From the NCBI GenBank assembly GCA_002394665.1, contig DGUL01000010.1, positions 5,551 through 69,550 of the forward strand: a stretch of 64,000 bases of DNA, read 5' to 3'. Below, piece after piece: positions 24,361 through 32,364 of this stretch; within the stretch, counting starts at the first letter, position 1; every line of letters begins with the position of its first letter. The stretch comes from Rickettsiales bacterium UBA4311. GTDB taxonomy: Bacteria; Pseudomonadota; Alphaproteobacteria; Rickettsiales; Deianiraeaceae. The notes beneath the pieces are model-generated. The model was not told the DNA's origin. It did not search any database and was given only the letters and a program-made list of their open reading frames with translations. A program made the position numbers and the translations under genes.

Positions 24361-26931
24361 ATGTTTAAAGTTTTTACACAAGATGTTAATGTTGGAAATT
24401 CGGTTATAACATTAGAAACTGGTTATATGGCAAATCAAGCAGATGGATCTGTTTTGGCAAAATGTGGCGGAACAAGTGTTTTATGTGTTGTTTGTAGTGC
24501 AAAAGAAGATAGCCCTGATACTGATTTTTTTCCTTTAACGGTTAACTATATTGAAAAAGCTTATGCTTGCGGGAAAATACCAGGTGGTTTCTTCAAAAGA
24601 GAAGGCAAGCAGAGTGAAAGAGAGATTTTGATTTCTCGTTTAATTGACAGACCGATACGCCCAATTTTTGTTGATGGGTATTACAGGAATACACAAATTG
24701 TTTGCACACTTTTATCTTATGATGGAAAAAATGAGCCGGATATGGTTGCATTAGTTGGAGCTTCAACTGCCGTTGCTCTTGCTGGACTACCTACACAGGG
24801 CATTATAAGTGGTTGTCGTATTGCTTACATCAATGGCAAGTATGTTGTAAATCCAGCAAAAGATGAGTTGAAAAATAGCAAGCTTGATTTGGTTGTCGCA
24901 GGAACAACGAACGCAGTTTTAATGGTTGAAAGTGAGGCTAAAATCTTAACAGAAGAGGAAATGCTTGGAGCTATTGCTTGCGGGCAGGAGGTAATAAATT
25001 CTTCGGTTGAACAAATAAAGGAATTTGTTAAAAAAGTTGGTAAAGAGCCAGCGGTTCAATTCTTTCCAAGAGAAAGAGAGGCACTTTATAAAAAGATTAA
25101 GATAATGGCAGAAAATGATGTTATTGAGGCCTTTAAAATTCAAGATAAAGCTCAAAGACATATGGCTCTTGATATTATTTATAAAGCCTTAAAAGATAGA
25201 TTGCTATTTGAACAAGATTGCTGTTGTGGCGAAAGTTGTTGCTGTGGAGATGATTGCGGAGAAGGTTGCTGTGGTGGCAAATGTGATAAAAAATGTTGCC
25301 AAGATGGCTGTAGCGAGGATTGCAATGATCGTAACGGATGTTGTAGTTGTGAAGCATTGGTCTTTCAAAATGGTGAGCCAGTTGAAATGAACGAAGTTGA
25401 CATAAAGTTGATGTATGCAAGACTTGAAGAAGAAGTCGTAAGGGGGCAGATTTTAAGAGATAAAATAAGGATAGATGGTCGTGCTTTGGATCAAGTAAGG
25501 CCAATAGATGTTAGAGTTGGAGTTTTGCCAAAAGTGCACGGTTCTGCTATATTTTCTCGTGGTTTGACGCAAGTGATGGCAGTTGCAACGCTAGGAACTT
25601 CACAGGATGAACAACAAAATGATAGTTTGACAGATAGTGGGACAAGCCAAAGCTTTATGTTGCACTATAATTTTCCGGGTTATTCTGCTGGCGAGGCAAC
25701 CGCTCCAAAAGCCCCTGGTCGTCGTGAATTAGGGCACGGAAACTTGGCGAGAAGAGCATTAAATCCAGTTATTCCTTCAAAGGAGGAATTTCCATATACA
25801 ATAAGAGTTGTAGGTGAGGTTTTGAGTTCCGACGGGTCAACGTCTCAGGCAACCGTTTGTAGCTCTTGTCTTGCATTGATGGATATGGGTGTGCCAATAA
25901 AAGCTCCTGTTGCAGGCGTTGCTATGGGATTAATAAAAGAAGGTGATACTTATGAGGTTCTAACCGATATAATGGCAGACGAAGATCATCTTGGTGATAT
26001 GGACTTTAAGGTTGCTGGACCTCTTGAAGGTATTACGGCATTGCAAATGGATATCAAAACATTCGGCATTACCATTGAAATTATGCGAGACGCATTAGCA
26101 CAAGCTAAGAAAGCACGTCAACATATAATGTCAAAGATGCTTGAAGTTTTACCGGCTCCAAGGAAAAAAATGAATTCAAATGCTCCGAAAGTTTTAACTA
26201 TAAAAGTAAGTGATAATAAAGTTGCCGATATAATTGGAAAAGGTGGTGCGAACATAAGGAAAATTTGCGAGGTTTCTGGTGCAAAAGTTGATGTTGCCAA
26301 TGGCGTTGTCAATATATTGGCCGACAGCGAGGAACAACTTTTTATTGCAAAAGAGATGGTTGAAGCAAGTATTGGTTATATTGAATACGGAAGGGTTTTT
26401 GACGCAGAAGTTAAGGCTGTCTTGGCGTTTGGCGCGATAGTTGATGTTGGTTTTGACAGAACTGGTTTAGTGCATATTAGCGAGCTTTCAAACGAAGGTC
26501 TTGAACCATCTGCAGTTGTTCGCGAAGGAATGAGAATTAAAGTTAAATATGTCGGACTCGATGACAAAGGAAGATTTAAATTCTCATTACGTCAAGCAAA
26601 CGAGAATAATCAAAAGGTAGTTGATAACGATGTTGGTGATTTTATTCCAGACGGAAGTGAAAATAAGAGCAACTATGAAAATGATGATAATTTTTCCGAC
26701 AGGGTTTCAATAAGTCGTTCAAAATATAAGAGTAGGAACGAAGAAAAAAATGAAAGAAATGCTTCCCATAGAAGAGGCGGATACGATAGGAATTCTGGCA
26801 GTCGCGGAAGAGGTAACGCAAGTCGTGGTTTTGATACAAAAAAAGGTCGTGGTTTTTCTAAAAAGAAGGATAACGAAAAAAGCGGGGGGATTTTGTCAAT
26901 TTTCAAAAGAAAAAAGAAAGGTAGTAAATAA
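24361..26931 (+). CDS. pnp: Polynucleotide phosphorylase with cysteine-rich insertion
   Basis: 856 residues from ATG 24361 (MFKVFTQDVNVG). First RNase PH domain (about 1-140, with GKIPGGFFKREGKQSEREILISRLIDRPIRP), helical domain, second RNase PH domain (about 360-560, IRIDGRALDQVRPIDVRVGVLPKVHGSA; catalytic DHLGDMDFKVAG), KH domain (about 610-670, ADIIGKGGANIRKI), S1 domain (about 680-745) and an Arg/Gly-rich tail (RGGYDRN...GSRGRGN...). PNPase degrades RNA 3'-5' with phosphate. Residues 287-330, in the linker between the helical domain and the second PH domain, contain 17 Cys in 44 positions (CCCGESCCCGDDCGEGCCGG...), metallothionein-like and absent from PNPases I know. The flanking frame is unbroken and all catalytic motifs are intact. 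Confidence 0.96.
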   Translation: MFKVFTQDVNVGNSVITLETGYMANQADGSVLAKCGGTSVLCVVCSAKEDSPDTDFFPLTVNYIEKAYACGKIPGGFFKREGKQSEREILISRLIDRPIRPIFVDGYYRNTQIVCTLLSYDGKNEPDMVALVGASTAVALAGLPTQGIISGCRIAYINGKYVVNPAKDELKNSKLDLVVAGTTNAVLMVESEAKILTEEEMLGAIACGQEVINSSVEQIKEFVKKVGKEPAVQFFPREREALYKKIKIMAENDVIEAFKIQDKAQRHMALDIIYKALKDRLLFEQDCCCGESCCCGDDCGEGCCGGKCDKKCCQDGCSEDCNDRNGCCSCEALVFQNGEPVEMNEVDIKLMYARLEEEVVRGQILRDKIRIDGRALDQVRPIDVRVGVLPKVHGSAIFSRGLTQVMAVATLGTSQDEQQNDSLTDSGTSQSFMLHYNFPGYSAGEATAPKAPGRRELGHGNLARRALNPVIPSKEEFPYTIRVVGEVLSSDGSTSQATVCSSCLALMDMGVPIKAPVAGVAMGLIKEGDTYEVLTDIMADEDHLGDMDFKVAGPLEGITALQMDIKTFGITIEIMRDALAQAKKARQHIMSKMLEVLPAPRKKMNSNAPKVLTIKVSDNKVADIIGKGGANIRKICEVSGAKVDVANGVVNILADSEEQLFIAKEMVEASIGYIEYGRVFDAEVKAVLAFGAIVDVGFDRTGLVHISELSNEGLEPSAVVREGMRIKVKYVGLDDKGRFKFSLRQANENNQKVVDNDVGDFIPDGSENKSNYENDDNFSDRVSISRSKYKSRNEEKNERNASHRRGGYDRNSGSRGRGNASRGFDTKKGRGFSKKKDNEKSGGILSIFKRKKKGSK

Positions 26932-26945
26932 TTGTTGCTTTTCTT

Positions 26946-27773
26946 ATGTCGGAAATTATTGGTGTTGGGGATGTAAGGTTTGGCAATAGTTTGCCATTTG
27001 TTTTTATCGGTGGGCCTTGCCAAATGGAAAGCGAGATGCATGCATTGATGGTTTGCGAGTTTTTGGTAAATTTAACATCAAAGCTTGGCATTCCTTATGT
27101 TTTTAAGGCATCTTTTGATAAAGCAAACAGAACGAGCATTCATTCAAAAAGAGGAATTGGTATAAAAAAAGCAATTCCTGTTTTTGAAAAAATTAAAAAG
27201 GAGTTTGGTTGTCCTGTAATAACAGATGTGCATTTGCCAGAGCAGAGCAATGAAATTGCAAGTGTAGTTGATATTTTACAAGTTCCAGCTTTTTTGTGTC
27301 GCCAAACAGATTTGCTTGAAAGTGTTGCGAAGACAGGAAAGGTTGTAAATGTTAAAAAAGGGCAGTTTTTATCACCTGACGGAATGGCAAAAATTGTTGA
27401 AAAACTTGAATATTTCGGAAATAAAAATGTTATGCTTACAGAGCGTGGCACGACTTTTGGTTATAATAATCTTGTCGTGGATATAAGGGGAATGGAAATT
27501 ATGGCAAAAACAGGAAAACCAGTTATAATAGATGCTACTCATTCGGTTCAAGCTCCTGCTGGATTAGGCGATACAACAGGTGGAGACAGAAATATGGCTC
27601 CAATTATTGCACGCTCCGCGATAGCAAGCAGACCAATAGCTGGGGTTTTTTGCGAGGTTCATAATGACCCAGATAATGCTTTTAGCGACGGGCCTAATTC
27701 ATTAACCTTTGATATGGCGGAGAAGCTTTTAAAACAACTTAAAGAATTAGATGCTTTGGTTAAAAGTTTCTAG
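26946..27773 (+). CDS. kdsA: KDO-8-phosphate synthase
   Basis: 275 residues. It condenses phosphoenolpyruvate and arabinose 5-phosphate to KDO-8-phosphate. Family blocks: FIGGPCQMES, FKASFDKANRTS, ILQVPAFLCRQTDLL, VNVKKGQFLSP, MLTERGTTFGYNNLVVD, IIDATHSVQAPAG and ARSAIASRPIAGVFCEVHNDPDNAFSDGPNSL. The Cys in GGPC is the metal ligand of the metal-dependent class (the metal-independent E. coli enzyme has Asn there), so this is a class II, metal-using enzyme. It follows pnp by 14 bases and precedes murB by 25, so pnp-kdsA-murB may be one transcript. Confidence 0.95.
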   Translation: MSEIIGVGDVRFGNSLPFVFIGGPCQMESEMHALMVCEFLVNLTSKLGIPYVFKASFDKANRTSIHSKRGIGIKKAIPVFEKIKKEFGCPVITDVHLPEQSNEIASVVDILQVPAFLCRQTDLLESVAKTGKVVNVKKGQFLSPDGMAKIVEKLEYFGNKNVMLTERGTTFGYNNLVVDIRGMEIMAKTGKPVIIDATHSVQAPAGLGDTTGGDRNMAPIIARSAIASRPIAGVFCEVHNDPDNAFSDGPNSLTFDMAEKLLKQLKELDALVKSF

Positions 27774-27798
27774 TTTTTCGCCTTTTTGATTTCTTTGT

Positions 27799-28662
27799 GT
27801 GAAAGAGTTTTTAAATTTTCCATCGTCAAAAATAAGCTGGTTCCGTTGTGGTGGGATTTTAAAAAAGTTTTATATTGTTGAGACTTTTACTGAATTAAAA
27901 AAAGCATTAGAAAACAACACAAATGAGAAGTTTTTGACAATCGGTGCTGGTTCAAATATTCTTTTTTGCGATGATTTTGACGGAATTGTTATAAAATTAA
28001 GCGGTGAGTTTAGTGATATTAAAGTTGAGAATAATGGTATAATTGCCGGAGCAGGTGCTTTTTTAAAGCAAGTTGTCAATTTTTCTGTAAAAAGTAGTTT
28101 TGTTGGAGCGGAGTTTTTGTACACAATACCCGGTAGCGTAGGAGGTGGCGTAAAAATGAATGCTGGGTGTTTTGGCGGAGAGATTAAAGATATTTTAAAG
28201 TCTATTGATATACTTGCTGACGGAGAAATCAAAACGATTTTGAGAAAAAATATAAATTTTGAGTATAGAAATTCGCATATTGACGATGATGTTGTTATTT
28301 TACGTGCAATTTTTGAGTTAAAAAAAGGCAATGATAACGAGATTGCGGAAAGTGAAAAAAAGATAAAAGAAATGAATGAATACAGGAAACAAAATCAGGT
28401 CGTTGGTTTTACTTGTGGTAGCACATTTGCAAATCCAATTGACAAGAATGGGAAAAAATTGAGTGCTTGGAAGCTAATTGATGAAGTTGGGCTTCGTGGT
28501 TTTGAAATTGGAGGTGCGAAGTTTAGCGAAAAACATTGTAATTTTATAGTGAACTATGACAATGCAACGGCAAAAGATATTGTTAAACTGATTGAGTTGG
28601 CAAAAAAAAGAGTTTTTGAAAAATTTGATATTGAATTAAAATTAGAGGTTAAAATCATTTAA
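27799..28662 (+). CDS. murB: UDP-N-acetylenolpyruvoylglucosamine reductase MurB
   Basis: 287 residues from GTG 27799. FAD-binding features: SWFRCGGILKKFY, FLTIGAGSNILFCDDFDGIVI, and GAEFLYTIPGSVGGGVKMNAGCFGGEI. The type I catalytic region VGFTCGSTFANP has Ser replaced at the usual GS-F-NP position only by its local variant (CGSTFANP keeps the Ser), followed by AWKLIDEVGLRGFEIGGAKFSEKHCNFIVN. It reduces enolpyruvyl-UDP-GlcNAc to UDP-MurNAc for peptidoglycan. The last 21 bases overlap the antisense lptM-like gene. Confidence 0.95.
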   Translation: MKEFLNFPSSKISWFRCGGILKKFYIVETFTELKKALENNTNEKFLTIGAGSNILFCDDFDGIVIKLSGEFSDIKVENNGIIAGAGAFLKQVVNFSVKSSFVGAEFLYTIPGSVGGGVKMNAGCFGGEIKDILKSIDILADGEIKTILRKNINFEYRNSHIDDDVVILRAIFELKKGNDNEIAESEKKIKEMNEYRKQNQVVGFTCGSTFANPIDKNGKKLSAWKLIDEVGLRGFEIGGAKFSEKHCNFIVNYDNATAKDIVKLIELAKKRVFEKFDIELKLEVKII

Positions 28663-28803
28663 CTCTGCTTGCCCGTTAGGTTGATAATTTTGCTGTTTTT
28701 CTACATTTTTCTTCTCTACTGATTTATAAAGACGACCATATTTTCCACAAGCAAATAATGATAATTGCAAAACAAGAAATAGACAGATTTTGAAAAACGT
28801 CAT
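28642..28803 (-). CDS. lptM: LptM (YifL)-like small lipoprotein
   Basis: A 53-residue frame (ATG 28803 to TAA at 28642) missed by length filters. It has a signal peptide with lipobox LSLFAC followed by CGKYGRLYKS, matching the LptM/YifL signature CGxKGPLY; the remaining about 30 residues are polar (VEKKNVEKQQNYQPNGQAE). LptM helps mature LptD in the lipopolysaccharide export bridge. It is divergent from the pseudopilin gene and its 3' end runs 21 bases into murB on the opposite strand. Confidence 0.7.
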   Translation of the reverse strand: MTFFKICLFLVLQLSLFACGKYGRLYKSVEKKNVEKQQNYQPNGQAELNDFNL

Positions 28804-28841
28804 TGTTTGCTTTTTATAAAATGTTTTTTACTTGCAAGTAT

Positions 28842-29789
28842 ATGTTGAAGTTGCGAGCTTCTTTTACTTTAATTGAGCTTTCTTTGGTTTTGGTAGTTAT
28901 GGCTCTGCTGACGTCGTTGATGCTTTCCGGAAAACATTTAATTTCTGTTTCACGAGCTAATGCAGTAATTCAAGAAATATCAACTTATCGTCAAGCTATC
29001 AATAATTTTTACAGCAGTTCACTTTATACAAATTCTTTGCCCGGTGATTATGTTGATGCTCGTGCTACGTTTGCTCCTTCGGATTACACAAGTGCAACAA
29101 TAACAACTTCTGTGTTAGCGACTGCATTTCAAAGCGGAAAGTCTAAACAAATACCTCTTGATGGGGATGCGGATGGGGCTGTTTCTGCAACTATCAAGGG
29201 TTATAATAACGAAAATTCTTTATATTATTCAGAGGTTTTCGGTGTTTGGTCGCATTTAGGTCATGCACATATGATAGACAGAAATTATTCAAATGCTTGT
29301 TACAATATAGCAAGCAACGATATCGGTGATTGTGTTCTTGTTGGTTATAATTTACCAAAAATTACAAATGGCGTGCAAAATGGTACTTATATTTTCTACA
29401 AACCGACCAATACAAACGCTTTTGATAGGGCATTGCTTGGAATTTTAAGCGGATATTTTGATTATGAAAGTCATATATTAGTTATGGTAAATACAACGAA
29501 GAAAAGAATTTTGGGTGCGAGTTCTGATATTAGCAATTATGTTCTTGGCGGTGGAGGTGGTCTTTCAGCCGACTTAATGAGGCGAGTTGATATAAAAATA
29601 GACGATGGTTTGCCGTTAACTGGGAAAGTTTTTGGTTTGAATGGTAGTGAGACAAATGGAAAATGTTCAAATTATTCTGGAAATACTAATGCCAGCTTTT
29701 CTTCAAGCACGTCAAGAGATAAAATTGTCTATAAAGAAAGTGAAAATGAAAATTGCATTGGAATAATCGTATTTAATGAGTTTGCATAA
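28842..29789 (+). CDS. Orphan type IV prepilin/pseudopilin-like protein
   Basis: About 315 residues from ATG 28842 (MLKLRASFTLIELSLVLVVMALL); in-frame ATGs at 28821 and 28803 are possible. The short basic leader, FTLIELS block with the conserved Glu at mature position 5, and the hydrophobic helix define a class III signal peptide. The residue before Phe is Ser rather than the usual Gly. The body (VIQEISTYRQAINNFY...LPGDYVDA, then IPLDGDADG) matches alphaproteobacterial and rickettsial orphan pseudopilins with the Y--AI-NF---Y--LPGD pattern. No pilus-assembly ATPase or prepilin peptidase is visible here. Confidence 0.82.
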   Translation: MLKLRASFTLIELSLVLVVMALLTSLMLSGKHLISVSRANAVIQEISTYRQAINNFYSSSLYTNSLPGDYVDARATFAPSDYTSATITTSVLATAFQSGKSKQIPLDGDADGAVSATIKGYNNENSLYYSEVFGVWSHLGHAHMIDRNYSNACYNIASNDIGDCVLVGYNLPKITNGVQNGTYIFYKPTNTNAFDRALLGILSGYFDYESHILVMVNTTKKRILGASSDISNYVLGGGGGLSADLMRRVDIKIDDGLPLTGKVFGLNGSETNGKCSNYSGNTNASFSSSTSRDKIVYKESENENCIGIIVFNEFA

Positions 29790-29794
29790 GGTTT

Positions 29795-30931
29795 ATGTTT
29801 GCATCTTTTTTAGTGTATAAAAAAATCATTATTTTTTTTGTTCTTTTTGTTTTTGTTGCCTGCGTTTTGAGGTTAAAAAGTGAAATAGGATATTTAAATG
29901 ACAAAACAGATATAAAACAATATGAAAATAAAGAATATCTTGGAATAAAATATTGCTACGATGGTGTTTTTCATAATATTTTCAATCCTATTATGGATTT
30001 CAAAATTGCGAGCAAAAAGGAAGATAATAGCAAAGAATTCAATTTTTTCAAAATGTTATTGAAGAGATGTAAGAAGCCGGAAAGCGGTGCGATAGAAGTT
30101 AAAAACTTAAAAAAGGAGGATTTTGAAGAAAAGCCAACGAATGATGCCGTCTATTGGCTCGGTCATTCGTCTTTGATTTTGGAATTAAACGGCAAAAGAG
30201 TGATTGTTGATCCTATTTTTGACAATGCGTCTCCGCTTCCAATTATGTTTTCTCGCTGGCATAAAAGCCCTATAAAACGTAAAGATTTGCCAAAAATTGA
30301 TTATGTTTTAATCACGCACAATCATTACGACCATCTGGAAAGGAAAACGGCTCAATTTTTGAAAAAATCACATTTTATTGTTCCGCTTGGTGTGAAAAAA
30401 ACTTTAATCAGTTGGGGTGTCAAGGAAGAGAATATCGCAGAACTTGGTTGGGGAGAGAACTTCGTGGATGAAAAGATTGTTTTTAATGCCGAACCAGCGA
30501 TGCATTTTACGCAGAGATTTTTGACAGATGCAAATAAAACGTTATGGAATTCATATGTAGTTCAATCAAAAAATAGTAATAAAATTAAAGCGATTGATAA
30601 ACAAATATTTATTGCCGGCGATGGTGGTTTTGGTGAGCATTCAAAAATTATTGCCGATAAATACAAGAAAAATGGCAAGTTTGATTTGATTGCCGTTGAA
30701 ATTGACGCTTGGAATGTTCGTTGGCCTTTTGTGCATATGTTTCCACGTGAAAATGTTGAAATGATAAAAATTTTTGAACCAAAGCGTTTCCTTCCGGTTC
30801 ATTATGGCGTTTTCCCGCTTGGAATGCACGAATACGGATTATCATTAGAGTTTTTACTGCAACTTGCAGAAGAAAACAAAGTTAGAGATTTTGTTTTAAC
30901 TCCTGCTATGGGTGAAAAGATATTGTTGTAA
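29795..30931 (+). CDS. Membrane-anchored metallo-beta-lactamase-fold hydrolase, NAPE-PLD/RomA type
   Basis: 378 residues with an N-terminal anchor (about residues 10-26, IIIFFVLFVFVACVLRL). The MBL core starts AVYWLGHSSLILELNGKRVIVDPIFDNASPLP and has the HxHxDH motif as THNHYDHLE (near residue 172), then GDGGFGEH, VEIDAWNVRWPFVHMFPRENVEMI and FLPVHYGVFPLGMHEY, which together match the RomA/N-acyl-phosphatidylethanolamine phospholipase D subfamily. The substrate is likely a phospholipid or lactone; it cannot be fixed from sequence. It begins five bases after the pseudopilin. Confidence 0.82.
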   Translation: MFASFLVYKKIIIFFVLFVFVACVLRLKSEIGYLNDKTDIKQYENKEYLGIKYCYDGVFHNIFNPIMDFKIASKKEDNSKEFNFFKMLLKRCKKPESGAIEVKNLKKEDFEEKPTNDAVYWLGHSSLILELNGKRVIVDPIFDNASPLPIMFSRWHKSPIKRKDLPKIDYVLITHNHYDHLERKTAQFLKKSHFIVPLGVKKTLISWGVKEENIAELGWGENFVDEKIVFNAEPAMHFTQRFLTDANKTLWNSYVVQSKNSNKIKAIDKQIFIAGDGGFGEHSKIIADKYKKNGKFDLIAVEIDAWNVRWPFVHMFPRENVEMIKIFEPKRFLPVHYGVFPLGMHEYGLSLEFLLQLAEENKVRDFVLTPAMGEKILL

Positions 30932-30944
30932 TATCGTGGTTTAT

Positions 30945-30964
30945 CGCTTGACAATAAACAAGCG
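30945..30964. promoter_or_regulatory. Hairpin CGCTTG / CAAGCG between hydrolase and miaB
   Basis: Six-base perfect arms (30945-30950 and 30959-30964) around an eight-base loop, in the 51-base space after the hydrolase stop and before miaB. No T-run follows, so it is not a clear intrinsic terminator. It may limit read-through or mark processing; function uncertain. Confidence 0.35.
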
Positions 30965-30981
30965 AGACGCAGGCGTTGCTC

Positions 30982-32364
30982 GTGAATTTTTACATCAAAA
31001 CATTTGGTTGCCAAATGAATGAATACGACAGCGAGAGGTTGGTAGGTTTTTTAAAAAAAGAAGGTTGGCATCAAGTGGATGAATATGCCGGTGCCGATTT
31101 GGTGATTTTGAATACTTGCAGTATCAGGGAAAAGGCAACACATAAAATTTACTCCGAAGTAGGGCGAATAAATATGGAAAAGCAAAAAATGAAAAAGCAA
31201 GGACGCTATATGGTTATTGCTTTGCTTGGGTGTGTTCCAGAGGTTGAAAAAGAAAAAATGTTTTCAAAAGCACCGGCTATTGATATTTTGCTCTCTCCGC
31301 AGTCGCATTTGAAACTTTTGCCTTATGTAAAACAAGTTCTCGCGGGAGTTGAAATAAAAAAAGGAAATGCCATTGCAACGGACACGCATTTTGCCGATTT
31401 ATCACTTGATGCCAGTTTGAAGTTTGATTTTTTAGCAGAGGAAAGACTGAATTTCAATGGTGTATCTGCATATATTACAATTCAGGAGGGATGCAACAAG
31501 TTCTGCACGTATTGCGTAGTTCCAAACACAAGAGGTCGTGAGTTGCCACGTTCTGCGAACGATATTATTAAGGAGGTTGCAAATGTCGTAAAGCAAGGTG
31601 CAAAAGAGGTAGTTTTATTGGGGCAAAATGTAAGCAGTTATAAATACACCGATACGGATGGTAAAACTTGGACGTTGGTGGACTTAATTAAAGAAACTGC
31701 AAAGTTTGATGAAGTTGTTAGGATTAGGTATATCACCTCGCATCCAATAGATATAACGCAAGATTTGATTGACTTGCACGCGAAAGAGCCAAAATTGATG
31801 CCTTATCTACATTTGCCTGTTCAATCTGGTAGCGACACAATTTTGAAAAAAATGAATAGAAAATACACAAGCGAGTTTTATTTGGATATAATCGCAAGGT
31901 TTAGAAAAGCCGTGCCAAACATTGTTTTTTCATCGGATTTTATTGTTGGTTTTCCAAGCGAGACGGAGGATGATTTCAACGACACAATGGGACTTGTGAG
32001 AAAAGTGAATTATCAAGCACAATGTTTTTCGTTTAAGTATTCACGGCGTCCAAATACGGTTGCAAATACAATGAAAGAGCAAGTTGACGATGATGTCGCA
32101 GGTGCAAGGTTGGATAAATTGCAAGCATTGCTTGAAGAGCAGAGAATGAACTTTGCCAAATCTCTTGACAGGAAGGTCGTAAATGTGCTGTTTGATAACA
32201 TAAATATGCAGGATAAACTACAAGTTTGCGGACGCGACGAGTTTATGCATTTGGTTGTTGTAAATTGCAAAACCGAAGGCGAAAAACAGGATTTTTTTGG
32301 TAAATTGTTGAAAATCAAAATTGTCAAAGTTGAGGCTAATGTGTTGATTGGAGAGAGAATTTAA
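30982..32364 (+). CDS. miaB: tRNA-2-methylthio-N6-dimethylallyladenosine synthase MiaB
   Basis: About 460 residues from GTG 30982 (VNFYIKTFGCQMNEYDS); TTG 30976 is an alternative. UPF0004 N-terminal domain with Cys in FGCQMN, LNTCSIREKA and LLGCVPE; the radical-SAM motif CxxxCxxC as CNKFCTYCVVPNTRGRE; then the TRAM domain (KVVNVLFDN...LQVCGRD...KIVKVEANVLIGE). It thiomethylates A37 of tRNAs reading codons that start with U. Full length. The stop shares four bases with the convergent gene at 32361. Confidence 0.95.
   Translation: MNFYIKTFGCQMNEYDSERLVGFLKKEGWHQVDEYAGADLVILNTCSIREKATHKIYSEVGRINMEKQKMKKQGRYMVIALLGCVPEVEKEKMFSKAPAIDILLSPQSHLKLLPYVKQVLAGVEIKKGNAIATDTHFADLSLDASLKFDFLAEERLNFNGVSAYITIQEGCNKFCTYCVVPNTRGRELPRSANDIIKEVANVVKQGAKEVVLLGQNVSSYKYTDTDGKTWTLVDLIKETAKFDEVVRIRYITSHPIDITQDLIDLHAKEPKLMPYLHLPVQSGSDTILKKMNRKYTSEFYLDIIARFRKAVPNIVFSSDFIVGFPSETEDDFNDTMGLVRKVNYQAQCFSFKYSRRPNTVANTMKEQVDDDVAGARLDKLQALLEEQRMNFAKSLDRKVVNVLFDNINMQDKLQVCGRDEFMHLVVVNCKTEGEKQDFFGKLLKIKIVKVEANVLIGERI

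Noticed and set aside
25175..25504. Minus-strand His/Leu-rich frame opposite the PNPase cysteine insert
   Set aside because: It is the complement of repeated TGC/TGT/GGN codons; the plus-strand frame is clearly PNPase.
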